Assembly (NCBI GenBank): GCA_949592205.1
Contig: CATIUR010000003.1
Location: 168,629,759 to 168,693,758, forward strand
DNA from: Helichrysum umbraculigerum
Lineage: Eukaryota; Streptophyta; Magnoliopsida; Asterales; Asteraceae
Length of the DNA stretch: 64,000 bases
Direction of reading: 5' to 3'
Shown here: in pieces, positions 47,419 to 60,159 of the stretch
How the letters are laid out: each line of letters opens with the position of its first letter
How positions within the stretch are numbered: position 1 is the stretch's first letter
Notes under the pieces: generated by a model
Database searches by the model: none
The model's input: only the letters and a program-made list of their open reading frames with translations
What the model was told of the DNA's origin: nothing
Made by a program: the position numbers and the translations under genes

Positions 47419-48577
47419 ATAATTATCAATAGCTTTTTTTTATTACCAAAACATTTAAAAAATACTTGAATTGATTTTTTTAAACAAAGAAGACCCAATC
47501 TGACCCGACCCGACCCGATTTTGACCCAATCCGTTTGACCCGTGACTTGTTTCTACATAAACCCGATTTGACCCGGGATCCAACCCTTGGAAATAAAATA
47601 AACAGAAAACGTACGATAAGTACAATACACACATTCGCAGTATAGATCATCGAACAATACAACACATCAAAATACTGTTATCTAACTACTTTAATAGTAA
47701 CCAATATAAAAAAGATGTTAATCACAACTTTTCCATGTTGATGCAAAAACTTGAAAAGATCTTGCATATAATAAAGAGTATCGGTCATTGAAGAAGACTA
47801 AAATCATCGTCATCATCACTTGCAAACTCCTAAAAATCAGACGATACATAAGAAAGGCAAGTTAACAAACAACATAAATGACAAAGCTTTTGCAGAAGGG
47901 CACTTTTGCGAAATTAAAATCAATTAAGCTTAACATAAAGAAATACTATAAAGATAACCAAATCCAACCATGAACATACAAATCATCCCAAAAATACTGC
48001 GAATCCAGATTTTTTTTATAGTAATAAAAAGATTAGCATATAAACAAAATTTAGATCAACATAAAAATACAAAAAAAAAAAAACAAAGCTTTCATCAAGC
48101 ATACGATTCCTAACCGAGTCAATCAATCTATAGTGATGTTTCTAGCGCGGATCAGGTCAAAAGTAAAAGTTGTTGAAATCATCTAACATTCATCAAGCAT
48201 ACGATTCCTAACCGAGCAATCAATCTATAGTGATGTTTCTAGCGCGGATCAGGTTTTCCGATTGACAACGGTAGGGTTTCTAGTAATCTTGAAGATATCA
48301 TTGACCGTATGATTACGAATGATTCGTTTCGTGATTTGTAAACCCATTGATCAACGCAGTACATGATCAATTGCAAGATTAGGTTAGGGGAATTTCTAAA
48401 AAGTGAAAAGGAAGAGGTCAGAGCGTGTTTTTTTTTCAAGAGGGCGTGGAAAATTAATTCACGGGGGTAATAAAAATTTAGGGATATTTTAGTCTTTAAT
48501 AAACTCCTAAGTTACTATTTAGGTTGTCATTAAATCTAATCAATGGTTCTAATTTAAAATTCTAATTTATTGAATGG
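47419..48577. other. Spacer between MULE and solo LTR (C-D)
   Basis: Homologous to 21063-22217. No supported gene. Confidence 0.65.
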
Positions 48578-48582
48578 TTAGG

Positions 48583-51500
48583 TGTGACACCCGACCAATT
48601 AGGGCTAGTGTTAGTGCCTAATCATTGTACTTATACATGTAATTAGTTATATTTAGGGCTAATTATGTGTATCACTATGTGTATTGATATATGTTTATAT
48701 ATATGCACACGTATGCGATTTGTTTAAATCGTACATTTCACTATCGGATGGATTTCGATACATTATAAATACGGACTTTGGTATAAAAAATGTTAAATAA
48801 TGTGAAATTATTTAAAAAACGCAAAAATCTTTAAATTTTATGTTGATAATATTTAACATGTAAAACGTATCGTATAAAGTATCACAAATGCGACGAAAAT
48901 GCGCGAAACGCGCCCGACAATCAAATGAGGACCAAAATATATTTTATAAGTTTAAAATATATCATTTCGAGTAAAACTTTCATTTAAAATATCGTATTTT
49001 AAATCGATAGCGAAAAACGGCTAATTAAAACGCTACGCGATTAAACCTCCGTAAAACGAACACGCAAATCGATGCCGATAAATAAACGGAACATTTTTAA
49101 AAATGTTTTCAAGTATTTTAATAAATACTTCAATCAAAAGCATCGAAATTCAAATCGTTATTTAAACACGTATATTAAACGTTTAACGTCTAAATAAACG
49201 TCCAAACGAACGGGTAAACGAGTATCACGCTTAATGCGAATTGGGGAACTAAATTAACACAATTACTTGGGGTGGAGCCCATGAAAAACCTGCTGATTTT
49301 TGCCACCCACATGCACCCTCATCATTTTCTTTTGAAACCCTTAGACACACTCCATATGCACATCATTTTCACTCAATCAAAACACACTCAACTCTCACCT
49401 CTCTCTCTACTCAGCACTCTCTCCCTCCCTCCTCTTGATTTTCAACCAGCCATTACCACCAAACCCCACCTTAAACCACCATTAAACACCACCAAATTGA
49501 AGAAGGAAGAACAAGGAGAAGGAAGCAAGTTCATCATCATCATCATCATCACTTTCTCTTCACCACTTTCCTTTGTAAGGATCAACACTTTCTCTCTCTA
49601 AAACTATACTTGCATATGTTTATTTAGGTGCCTAGTTGTTCATCTAACAAGTAAATGTCCAAATATTGGTTTAAAAATCGTTTTTATACATTAAACATGA
49701 ACATGCAAAAAGTGACAGTTTCTGTCTTCAAAAAGTCAGTGTACAAAAACGACCATAACTTGAGTTCTAGGATGTTTTAGACAATGATTTTTTTTTAAAA
49801 AAGTTACGCAATGAAAAGATATACAAAAAGTTCTTGTGTGGCTCCTTCCAGAAGCCCACAGATTTTTAGCTACGGATTAATCTTTGAGACTGGTCTGCAT
49901 GAGTTCGAAAACCGAGTTCGGTTCTTTCACAAAATTAATTACCTATCTAAATGGACACTATAATTCATGGAAAAATCATGTTATGAACTAGATACATAGG
50001 TGATCAGTTGGTAAAAATTGTGAAAACTAAATTGGACCAGAAATTATGGAAATCGAGTGGCGAATTATACCGACAAAAACTGAAATCATGAAATTTTGAA
50101 ACTTTAAGTTGCGTTTTAAAACCGACATCTCGGAATGACTCCGACACGAACCGACACATTTTATAAACTCTATGAACTGGAAAATGACTTGGGTAAAAGC
50201 TTCGGGTCAAACCGTCATAGTTTACCACGTTTTTGACTTAGCCAAAATCTGACCAGACTTGAGTGTCGCAGAAAACAAATGTTTTCAGCGACACTTCATC
50301 AAGTGACACATATTATGACTGAACCTTATTATCTACGACACTTAATTTAAGTGACGCACCTATCGAATGTCGCCTTATGCGACACTAAACCTAAGTGCCG
50401 CAACTTAGTGACACATCCTGCGACACTTAGCCAAGTGACACCAATGACTCACAGATTACAATTTTATGCGACACTTACCTGAGTGTCGCCAATAACTATT
50501 AAGTGACGCTTTGAGTGTCGCCTAAAACAGAACCTTGAAAACTAGTTTTCACACTAAGTGTCGAACTCACACAACTTCAATACTTATATACGATACAACA
50601 CACCAAACATATACTTTGATAGTATACATGGAACAACACATAATAACAATAATGATTTAAGATTATTATTACAAATCATTACCAACGGGTCGTACATGTT
50701 TTCAAAACACAAACAAAACAATCAAACATTTGGACATAACTAGTTGATGTACAACTAGCGTAGATGGTCTGTTGAGACATCTACTCACTCATATAACCTT
50801 GCGCGTTTTGAACGCCCTGCAGGTTACAGTCTGCGGACACTCATTGGGTACAACATCATACTTGCTTGCCTTGCAAACATTCTAAGACTCAGGTGAGTCT
50901 CATAGCCCCGCTTTTTACTGTTTTTACCTCGGAGTGAGGATAAATGCTCAGTTTTCATTTTTACATGTGAACACAAGTACTAAAACTCAATATATTGACT
51001 GCATGAGTTGTTTTAACTAATTAATCATGAAGCCCTCCACATCATAGTTTGTTAGTATGGATTTAGCGTGAATGTTAGTGAATGGTACCATTTGGGATTG
51101 ACAGTCCCTGTCCGGGGTAGTCGCGCTACCACGACTGCTGGTCAAACGGACACATTAGCATTTGTTCATAACGAGTGTAGATTAGGCACTAGCAGGAGAT
51201 AACCTCGATCGGGCACTTGATTGTGATCCCGACACCTCAGTTAAGCTCAAACTATGAGCTCATGGCAGTAATATACACATTTACTTATTTGATTGATTTC
51301 AAACATTGTTAAATCTTGTGGTTCATACATTACTATTACATCATTACACCTGTGAGTTCACCAGCTTTTAGCTGACCTTTTAGCATGTGTTCTTAGGTAC
51401 CCAGCAGCTGTAGGCTTGCACTCAGGAATTAGCTTAGCTCGAGTCAGCATGCAAACATCAGAGATTTTATTGCATTAATATATTTTGTATAAGTATTTAT

Positions 51501-52878
51501 GCTAGGAAATCTCGCCTATTCAGAACACGAGCTAATGTATTTGGTATAATCGAATGTCGCCTTATGCGACACTAAACCTAAGTGCCGCAACTTAGTGACA
51601 CATCCTGCGACACTTAGCCAAGTGACACCAATGACTCACAGATTACAATTTTATGCGACACTTACCTGAGTGTCGCCAATAACTATTAAGTGACGCTTTG
51701 AGTGTCGCCTAAAACAGAACCTTGAAAACTAGTTTTCACACTAAGTGTCGAACTCACACAACTTCAATACTTATATACGATACAACACACCAAACATATA
51801 CTTTGATAGTATACATGGAACAACACATAATAACAATAATGATTTAAGATTATTATTACAAATCATTACCAACGGGTCGTACATGTTTTCAAAACACAAA
51901 CAAAACAATCAAACATTTGGACATAACTAGTTGATGAACAACTAGCGTAGATGGTCTGTTGAGACATCTACTCACTCATATAACCTTGCGCGTTTTGAAC
52001 GCCCTGCAGGTTACAGTCTGCGGACACTCATTGGGTACAACATCATACTTGCTTGCCTTGCAAATATTCTAAGACTCAGGTGAGTCTCATAGCCCCGCTT
52101 TTTACTGTTTTTACCTCGGAGTGAGGATAAATGCTCAGTTTTCATTTTTACATGTGAACACAAGTACTAAAACTCAATATATTGACTGCATGAGTTGTTT
52201 TAACTAATTAATCATGAAGCCCTCCACATCATAGTTTGTTAGTATGGATTTAGCGTGAATGTTAGTGAATGGTACCATTTGGGATTGACAGTCCCTGTCC
52301 GGGGTAGTCGCGCTACCACGACTGCTTGTCAAACGGACACATTAGCATTTGTTCATAACGAGTGTAGATTAGGCACTAGCAGGAGATAACCTCGATCGGG
52401 CACTTGATTGTATTCCCGACACCTCAGTTAAGCTCAAACTATGAGCTCATGGCAGTAATATACACATTTACTTATTTGATTGATTTCAAACATTGTTAAA
52501 TCTTGTGGTTCATACATTACTATTACATCATTACACATGTGAGTTCACCAGCTTTTAGCTGACCTTTTAGCATGTGTTCTTAGGTACCCATCAGCTGTAG
52601 GCTTGCACTCAGGAATTAGCTTAGCTCGAGTCAGCATGCAAACATCAGAGATTTTATTGCATTAATATATTTTGTATAAGTATTTATGCTAGGAAATCTC
52701 GCCTATTCAGAACACGAGCTAATGTATTTGGTATAACTGATGTAAACTTTTATGGAATTAATGTATCTTGTTAAAACGACGCATATAGAGTCGTTCATTA
52801 TATATCTTTGTGCTTGATTACCTTGATTAGTCGCGCCCAAAGTATGCTTCCGCTAATCACCAATTTTGGGGTGCGACA
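48583..52878 (+). mobile_element. Solo LTR, C-D spacer copy, enlarged by the same internal duplication
   Basis: TGTGACACCCG … GGTGCGACA, flanked by TTAGG (48578-48582) and TTAAG (52879-52883). It contains the 1187-bp duplication. Confidence 0.82.
50362..52735 (+). repeat. 1187-bp tandem duplication within the solo LTR (C-D)
   Basis: 50362-51548 and 51549-52735; junction and period are the same as in the B-C copy, so both derive from one event. Confidence 0.92.
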
Positions 52879-53658
52879 TTAAGATTAACCAATAAGGATC
52901 TATTTGTATAATGACTACCTTATTAACATTTTATTATTATAATATATAAAAGAGATTAGGGTTAATTATATATGGTCCAACCCAATTGTATAATGGACTT
53001 AGGGTTTCTATAATTTTCATGTAACATTGTAAATAATGCATCAATAATACATTATGCCTTATGGGGTTTCATTACCGTTTCTTCTTTTTCGCCTTTCTTG
53101 CTCTCTTTTTCTCGCGTTCCCATACGCGACTGTATATTATTCAAATATTTTCCGTTATTTTTCTAATTTTATCGTGATCTTTTTTATCATCTTAACCTAA
53201 AATAAATAAATAAAATTTAACCACCGATTGTCCTTGTCAAAAATTCACTTTCTGCCGTTTCTTTTAATCGTTGCAACAAACAATAAGATAACGTCTCTTG
53301 ATTTTGAAAAGCATTAAAAAAAAAAAACAATCGCTTGATTGCGCATAGCCGCCGTTGTTAGCGATATGCCGTAGCCCGTATGTATTATGCCGTCTAATCT
53401 AAACGCTATGTATAAAAACAAAAATGTCAAAGTCAAAGTCTTTTATATATTTTTTCCCCCTGTATGACTTTAATTCGTTAGCTATCACATAAAGTCTATT
53501 CCAAAGTCAATTCATGTTCTCTTTTCTTTCCAATGCTTGTTCTTAAAAAGTATAAATAATAAAAAATAATAATAAAAAAATAAAGTATTTATATGCTTCC
53601 GCTTTACACCTATCCGTTGTGAGTCAGATCATTCCGTTTGTAATCCCAACATAAATTA

Positions 53659-53791
53659 GGGTGTTGATAAATACAACATGGTTTTTGATACATACAACAA
53701 ATATATGCATTACAGTGTTGTACAGTACAACACTGTAATGCACGTATGTTGTTGTATGTATCAAAAGTCATGTTGTATTTATCATGGGGCC
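53659..53791. mobile_element. Hairpin MITE upstream of copy D
   Basis: Same insertion as 26104-26237, with a few substitutions; the right end is GGGGCC rather than GGGGCCC. Confidence 0.8.
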
Positions 53792-54559
53792 ATAAATAAT
53801 GACCTGAATTATAAAAAAATAAATTGTCCACGCGATTAAAAAAAATCGGTTATATTACCGCTTTATTTTGCTCTTGATACTGCTTTACTTTTGCCGCTGT
53901 TGTTTGATGATTCGCATCCGCTTGCTGTCGGATATCTTCATCAACAAAAATAGTTATAGATTTAATATTTTTGCTACCGCTTTGCTTTTGCTACTACTGT
54001 TTGAAGATTCATCCGCTTTCTGTCAGATATCTTTATTCAGATATCTTCATCAACAAAGTATAATGTTTTATGTTTCTACTCTAGTATAGCTTTAATATGT
54101 ATCGTTATTTGCTCCAATCCGAGCTTTCACGATTTCACCGCTCGAATTGTAGGGGTTTAGAATAGAGATTAGGGTTAATTATGTATGGCCCAATCCAATT
54201 GTATAATGGGATTGGGGTTTTTAGAATTTCCATATAACATTATAAATATCGTTAAGCGGTGTTTTTTTTATGAGTACTACTTCATTAGATTCATCAGCAG
54301 ATGCACATAAATGATAATATATATATTGATAAAAATATTTTTGGGTCCCAAAGGCAGTACAATATCATATTCATATCCAGCTGTTAAAATAGAGTGTTTC
54401 CTACTTATTTTTGCATATTTGTAAATTTTAAAGCTTTACAACTATTTCAATTATCAAGTACTGTATCATTTATGTAGGTTTGAAGCAGCCTAGTTTGAAT
54501 TCAAAGACAACTAAGAATAGTACTTGTAATATCTCATTTCCTCTTTAAGCAACTTCCAA

Positions 54560-54567
54560 TATATTTA
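54560..54567 (+). promoter_or_regulatory. Possible TATA box of copy D
   Basis: TATATTTA, 59 bases before the ATG, as in copy B. Confidence 0.3.
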
Positions 54568-54625
54568 AAACTTCCTACAACAATCACCTACACGTACATC
54601 ATTAGCCATTTTTACATGAACAACA

Positions 54626-57600
54626 ATGAAGGTATTTTACATCCTCATGTTTTATTTCATTTATTATTTTGCATTTTTCAGTTGTATCATGGCAGCAGAC
54701 ACCTTACTAGTAAATCAAACCATTAGAGATGGTCAAACTATTGTTTCGTCCCAAGAAACATTCGAGCTGGGGTTCTTTAGCCCTGGAAACATCTCCAACC
54801 GATACGTAGGAATATGGTACAAGCGATTAGCTACAGGCACGATTGTTTGGGTTGCTAATAGAGATACTCCTATTAGAAACAAATCCGGTGAGTTAACTCT
54901 TCATCCCAATGGAGTTTTAGTGATTCGTGATTCTGTTACTAATACAATCATTTGGTCATCAAGTTCATCACGAACTACTAGCACCCCAGTGGCCCAACTA
55001 TTAGATAATGGAAATCTTATGGTTGTTGACATCAAAGAAGGACCGGAAAATTACATTTGGCAGAGTTTCGATTATCCTGGGGATACAGCACTACCAGAAA
55101 CAAGATTTGGAAGGAATTTGAAAAGGGGTTTGATCACAAACTACACATCATGGAAGAGTGTTGATGATCCATCCCAAGGTTCATTTGTGACTTATATGGA
55201 TTTCAATGGACTCCCACAAGTATTTACAAAAAATGGAGACGTGATTCAAGGCAGACTCGGATCATGGAATGGTGTTAGGTTTTCAGGGGCAATAAGTAAT
55301 GAACCAAACCCCATATATGCACACACGTTTGTTTCTAATGAAAACGAGACTTACGTAGTATCCAATCTGATAAGTAGCTCTGTTCTTAGTATAATGAAGT
55401 TAACTCCTGCAGGCACCATGGGACGGTATAATTGGATCAATCCAACCCAAGGATGGTTTTTGTATTTACAAGCAAGGACAGATATCTGTAGTGAATATGC
55501 ATTGTGTGGTGTTTATGGAAGTTGTGACATTTCACAAACAACAATTTGTGGGTGTCTAAAAGGGTTTGAACCAATTAATCAGGATCAATGGCAAATATCA
55601 GATTGGAGGAGCGGTTGTCAAAGGAAAATTCCATTCAACTGCAGTGTTGAGGTAGGTTTTCGAAAGTATTCGTTCATGAAAATACCAGACACTAGGCAAA
55701 CATGGTTCGACATGAATATGACCCTCGAACAATGCAAGGTGAAATGTAACAATGAGTGTAATTGTACGGCTTATGCGACTTTGGACATCAAATATAGTAT
55801 TGGTTGCTTGATGTGGTATGATCAATTGATTGATATGAGAATAATTCCCAACAACGGACAAGATATATATATCAAATTGGCTGCTTTGGAATTAGGTGAA
55901 GTTGAATCTTTAATGAAGGCGCAATTTAATTTTTATGTAGATGGTTTTTTTCTTATTTTGTTTATATTTATAACAAAGAAAAGATAATCTTAGCTGAGCC
56001 TTTTCTTATTTATTACAGAGAAAGATAAAACGGCCTCAAGAAGCAGAAAAAGATTGATTATAATTGTTATCCCTGTAATTATAGGTTTAGTCATTCTACT
56101 TGGAATGTGCACTTTAATCATGAGAAAGAGAAGGCTAAATCTACAAGGTAATATTACACCTTTGAATTGCTATATAAACCTTCTTTCTCTTTTGAGGTAA
56201 AATATAAATTAAGCGTACATGATCTATTCTAGATAAATGGGTGTAGATTAATTAGACCAATGGATGCTACAATTGCGTAATACTTTGGTAGTATATATAG
56301 TAAACGGAGGAGGTTTTCCTGTTTTGTACTGTATATAGTGTAACTATATAATTGCTTAATATTTTGTTTCAATCGAAGTCCAACTAAAGTTCTTGTTTTT
56401 GTAGAGAGGCATGATGTTACAGACCTACCGTTGTTTAGCTTGTCAAAATTAGTTGCAGCAACAGACAACTTCTCAATTAGTAACAAACTCGGTCAGGGTG
56501 GCTTTGGACCTGTTTACAAGGTACTATATAGAAACGTCGATTGACATTAGTTTATCTTGATTTGACAAGATATGTCTAACATAAAAATACATGTTAAGGG
56601 ATCTCTTGAAGATGGGCGAGAAGTTGCAGTTAAGCGGCTCTCTTTGAGTTCCTTGCAAGGAGTTGAAGAGTTCGAGAATGAGGTTATTTTCATTTCCAGG
56701 CTTCAACATCGAAACCTCGTCAAAATTCTTGGATATTGTTTTGAAAGTCAAGAAAAGATGTTGGTTTACGAGTACATGCCTAACAAAGGCCTTGATTTAT
56801 ATCTGTTTGGTAAGTAAATATCGGAAAATGTATAAATACACATTCATCTAAGATCATTCAACGAAACCTACTAAAGAACTGACTCCTTTTGGTAGATGAA
56901 CCAGAAAGAAAAATGCTTGATTGGTCAAAAAGATACAATATTATCAATGGTATTGCTCGAGGGTTACTTTATCTTCATCAAGATTCTCGGTTAAGAATCA
57001 TTCATAGAGATCTCAAAGCAGCAAACATTTTGCTTGATCATGAAATGAACCCAAAGATATCAGATTTTGGCCTTGCAAGAAGCTTTGGAGGAAATGACAC
57101 TGAAGCAAAGACTAGAAGAGTGGTTGGGACATAGTAAGATTATAAACGTCACCTATTTCATACTCTCCCATGACTTCAAAGTTCTTTTTACCGTTTGAAA
57201 CGAAAATATCTACCATCACACTTTCAAAATTTTCAGGTAATATATAACAATAATGAAGTAAAATTGTCTAGTTTGTTAACATGACCAACTCTTTTATGCA
57301 GTGGATACATGTCCCCGGAGTATGCAGGACAAGGAATTTTCTCAGTGAAATCGGATGTATTTAGCTTTGGTGTTTTGATTTTAGAGATTGTGTCTGGGAT
57401 CCAAAACAAACACAATTTTCTAGCGGATGTAAGAGGACTCAATACTAGTAGTAAAATTATAGTGTGCTAGATTAGTTAATTTTTTAATAGCATGTGACAT
57501 ATAATTACTTATTCTTATTTAGGCTTGGCACCTCTACAAAGAAGGAAAACTTTGTGAACTGGCCGACACATCTTTAATCGAATCAGACCATAATACACTT

Positions 57601-57819
57601 CAAATGTTGCGATCGTTGCAAGTGGGCTTACTATGTGTTCAAAACAACCCTGAAGACAGACCAAACATGTCTACCGTGATTATGATGCTAAGTAGTGAGG
57701 GTCAATTACCAGAACCAAACCATCCCGGTTTTTACACAGAAGCTAGAAGTGGGAGCTCGGCCAACATACACACAGACTCATACAACAACCTTACCATCAC
57801 TTCTCCGGCAGGTCGATAA
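54626..57819 (+). CDS. S-RLK copy D: G-type lectin S-receptor-like serine/threonine kinase, apparently intact (795 aa)
   Basis: Exons: 54626-55895, 56019-56147, 56405-56520, 56599-56809, 56896-57133, 57302-57428, 57523-57819. Signal peptide about 1-23, B-lectin about 25-150, S-locus domain about 200-315 with EGF-like cysteines, PAN region about 330-420 (CNNECNCTAYA, GCLMW), transmembrane helix about 435-456. The kinase has GQGGFG at 496-501, catalytic Lys 517, HRD at 612-614, DFG at 632-634 and SPEYA. All introns GT-AG; the exon 5/6 junction splits the Tyr codon before GYMSPEYA. Exons 1-4 are almost identical to copy B, whereas exons 5-7 carry many private changes (DEPERK, AGQGIF, AWHLYKEGKLCELADTS). 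This is the last gene of the array. Substrate and ligand unknown. Confidence 0.9.
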
Positions 57820-58462
57820 AGTAGTTTTTGGTTCATTCACTTTATGGTGGTAGTTTTGACATGTAGGTTATTACAAATATTAGTTTGGGAGTTAAGGAAG
57901 TCGATGTTTTCGTATCTCGTGTGTCAATTAATACTTAATTATGTTATGAAATTCGATCGACTTCAGTATCTGAGACACAATTGCTTTACGTATCCAAACT
58001 TCATCGTTGGTGGCAATCTAAGATGTTCGTTGTTTTTTTTTTTAAATAACATAAACAAGTATTTTCTAACCCGCGCGTTACGGTGGAACACAAAATTAAT
58101 TATATTATTTTATGAAATAATTGGTGTATAGCGCAACTTAAAAGTCAATATTTCGTATATAGTCAAATTCAGGTACTCAAATCAAGGAGCTATATGTATA
58201 TTTGGACGTAAATTTTATGCTCGTTAGTCGATTATTTTATCTGGAAGGACAACAAAAGTACCTAAAATGTGTAGAGTCTATACGTTAGAATTATATATGT
58301 ACAACAATACCTAAAAATAACATTTTTACCTAAAATATATGTACAACAATAAATACATGTTATTTGTGCTTTAAAGTGCTTTAAATCAACAATAGTATGC
58401 AAAACTAAATAAAATTTATATTATTCTCAACTGATCGATAATATAAACCTTATAATAGAAGA
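57820..58462. other. 3' flank of S-RLK copy D and end of the tandem array
   Basis: Homology to the A-C flanks persists, with more divergence, to about 58027 (AATCTAAGATGTT) and then stops. From there the DNA is unique: no MITE, MULE or solo LTR of the repeated spacer follows. No gene. Confidence 0.75.
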
Positions 58463-58497
58463 CTAGATCATAACCCGCAAAATTTGCGGGCTAGTTC
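58463..58497 (-). mobile_element. Putative Helitron 3' terminus (minus orientation)
   Basis: On the plus strand CTAG preceded by A is followed by a short spacer and a hairpin, CCCGCA … TGCGGG (58473-58490). Read on the minus strand this is the hairpin-plus-CTAG end of plant Helitrons. The other end was not found and there is no empty site in the window to compare. Confidence 0.45.
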
Positions 58498-58577
58498 AAC
58501 TACCAAGATTAGATGATCTCGATTTTAAAAAAAAAATATGTTATTTAGGAGACTACAATGAATACATACATTACTTG

Positions 58578-58621
<44 letters not shown>

Positions 58622-59204
58622 GAGGGATCAAGAGGGAAGCAATTTTTTGAGGGAATGAGGGAAGTGTAATATTCATCACGGAGCATCTTAACTTCGCCAA
58701 TACAAATATCATTGATAAAATTAATTTTACTTGTATATAGTAATCAAAATCGATGCTATAAAGAATATATTCACAAATGAAAGTCAATTTTAGGTCATAA
58801 CATTAGTTTATAAATATTTATTTGATAAAACGTTAATATTCATCGTGATGAATGTTAAGTTTATTTGATAAAACGTTAATATTCATCGTGATGAATGTTA
58901 ACTTAACATTCATCACGATGAATATTAAAAAATGACATTAATTTTATTTTAACATTTATCGTGAGTTAACATTCACCACGACGAATATTAACAATTTGAG
59001 ATATAAAATTCATTAATTGATGTTATAGTCTACACAATTTTTTTTATCATTGAAGCTTGACATTCATAACATCTATCCTGATCAACATTTATTAATTTTC
59101 ACTTTTTAATTTTTGACAAATGTATTGACGAAGTTAAGATGCATCGTGATGAATATTACACTTCCGTCCTTCCCCCAAAAAAAGTGATTCCCTCTAAATC
59201 CTCC

Positions 59205-59246
<42 letters not shown>
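58578..59246. mobile_element. MITE-like element inserted in a (TA)n microsatellite
   Basis: A (TA)n tract at 58580-58617 is followed by AGGGGAGGGATCAAGAGGG. At the far end the inverted counterpart (CCCTCTAAATCCTCCCACT) is followed by a second (TA)n tract to 59246. The inverted repeats extend about 90 bp (both contain GAAGTGTAATATTCATCACG in the same sense). The core has repeated palindromes of the type ATTCATCGTGATGAAT. Flanking (TA)n on both sides is as described for Micron-type elements in rice. No coding content. Confidence 0.7.
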
Positions 59247-59248
<2 letters not shown>

Positions 59249-60159
59249 ATTAATAGGTAAGGAATTCATTATTTCTATTGACAACTACGTAGTAATAGTC
59301 TAATATGTTCTCACTAATTACAAAAATAACTTGAATCTTTTAATAAAAGGTTTTATGAGCATGTATGCATTATGAACAGATTCTGGGCAACCATTTACCA
59401 CAACAAATTTTACTTGTCTGCTTTAAAAAACTGACTACCTCTTCCATGTTAGGTGTAAAATAGATGAGGCAAATTCCACCTGTTTATGTGGGGCTGAATC
59501 AAATGGGTCAAACATTCCGACTCACCCTAACATATATATGTTTTGATCCATACCATTTTGTCATCAATAGTGTATAACATACACTCAAATTTTAAATTGG
59601 ATCGTATAAATAAATGCAGGTCAATTGAACCCAATCCTTTAACCCATTACCTATCCCACTATCATCAACATGATGTACGCGTAAAAAAACGCAAGTCTAT
59701 GTACTTCTAACTCATAGTGCACAAACAATTACATAAATTTTCAACGGTAGAGGCAACAACAAAAAAGAAGAAGAAGAAGCAAGTGCGCTAAGTTTTAAAA
59801 GAATAGATATCCAATGATCTTACATATTCATCATCTTGTGGGGAGTAATAGCTCTTGTAGGTTCCCAAAGGAAGATCTAAACTATTGCATGGAGCCTCAA
59901 ACACCTGCAAATTATTAGAATCATTTTAGTACCTTCCTAGATGATACTATTCTTACTTTTTGAACATTTGGCTGAAAACATATGATTGATAACAAAATTT
60001 TGGAATGAATATCAACTACAACTAAATGAGTTGAGAAATATTACGGGGAAACATTATATGTGACTATCTGCAACAACCACAAAATAAAAACTACACAAAA
60101 GTAAGGATTGGTTTTGAAGAGCACTGATTTAAATAAACTCGGTTAGTTTAAGATTACTT
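59247..60159. other. Spacer left of the ABCG fragment
   Basis: No recognised gene. On the minus strand 59800-59910 could be an exon (acceptor-like TTTGCAG, then an open run containing FEAPCNSLDLPLGTY) but I recognise no family and cannot support it. Confidence 0.5.

Larger units (their letters stand above)
52884..54625. other. Upstream region of S-RLK copy D
   Basis: Nearly identical to 25333-27070 upstream of B, including the hairpin MITE and the paired 90-bp repeats. No gene. Confidence 0.7.

Noticed and set aside
58063..58085. Hairpin-like ACCCGCGCGTTACGGTGG resembling a Helitron end
   Set aside because: The CTAG terminus is missing (TTCTAACCCG) and the right hairpin arm does not match well.
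59800..59910. Exon-like minus-strand stretch containing FEAPCNSLDLPLGTY
   Set aside because: One short open run with a plausible acceptor only; no family recognised and no partner exons.
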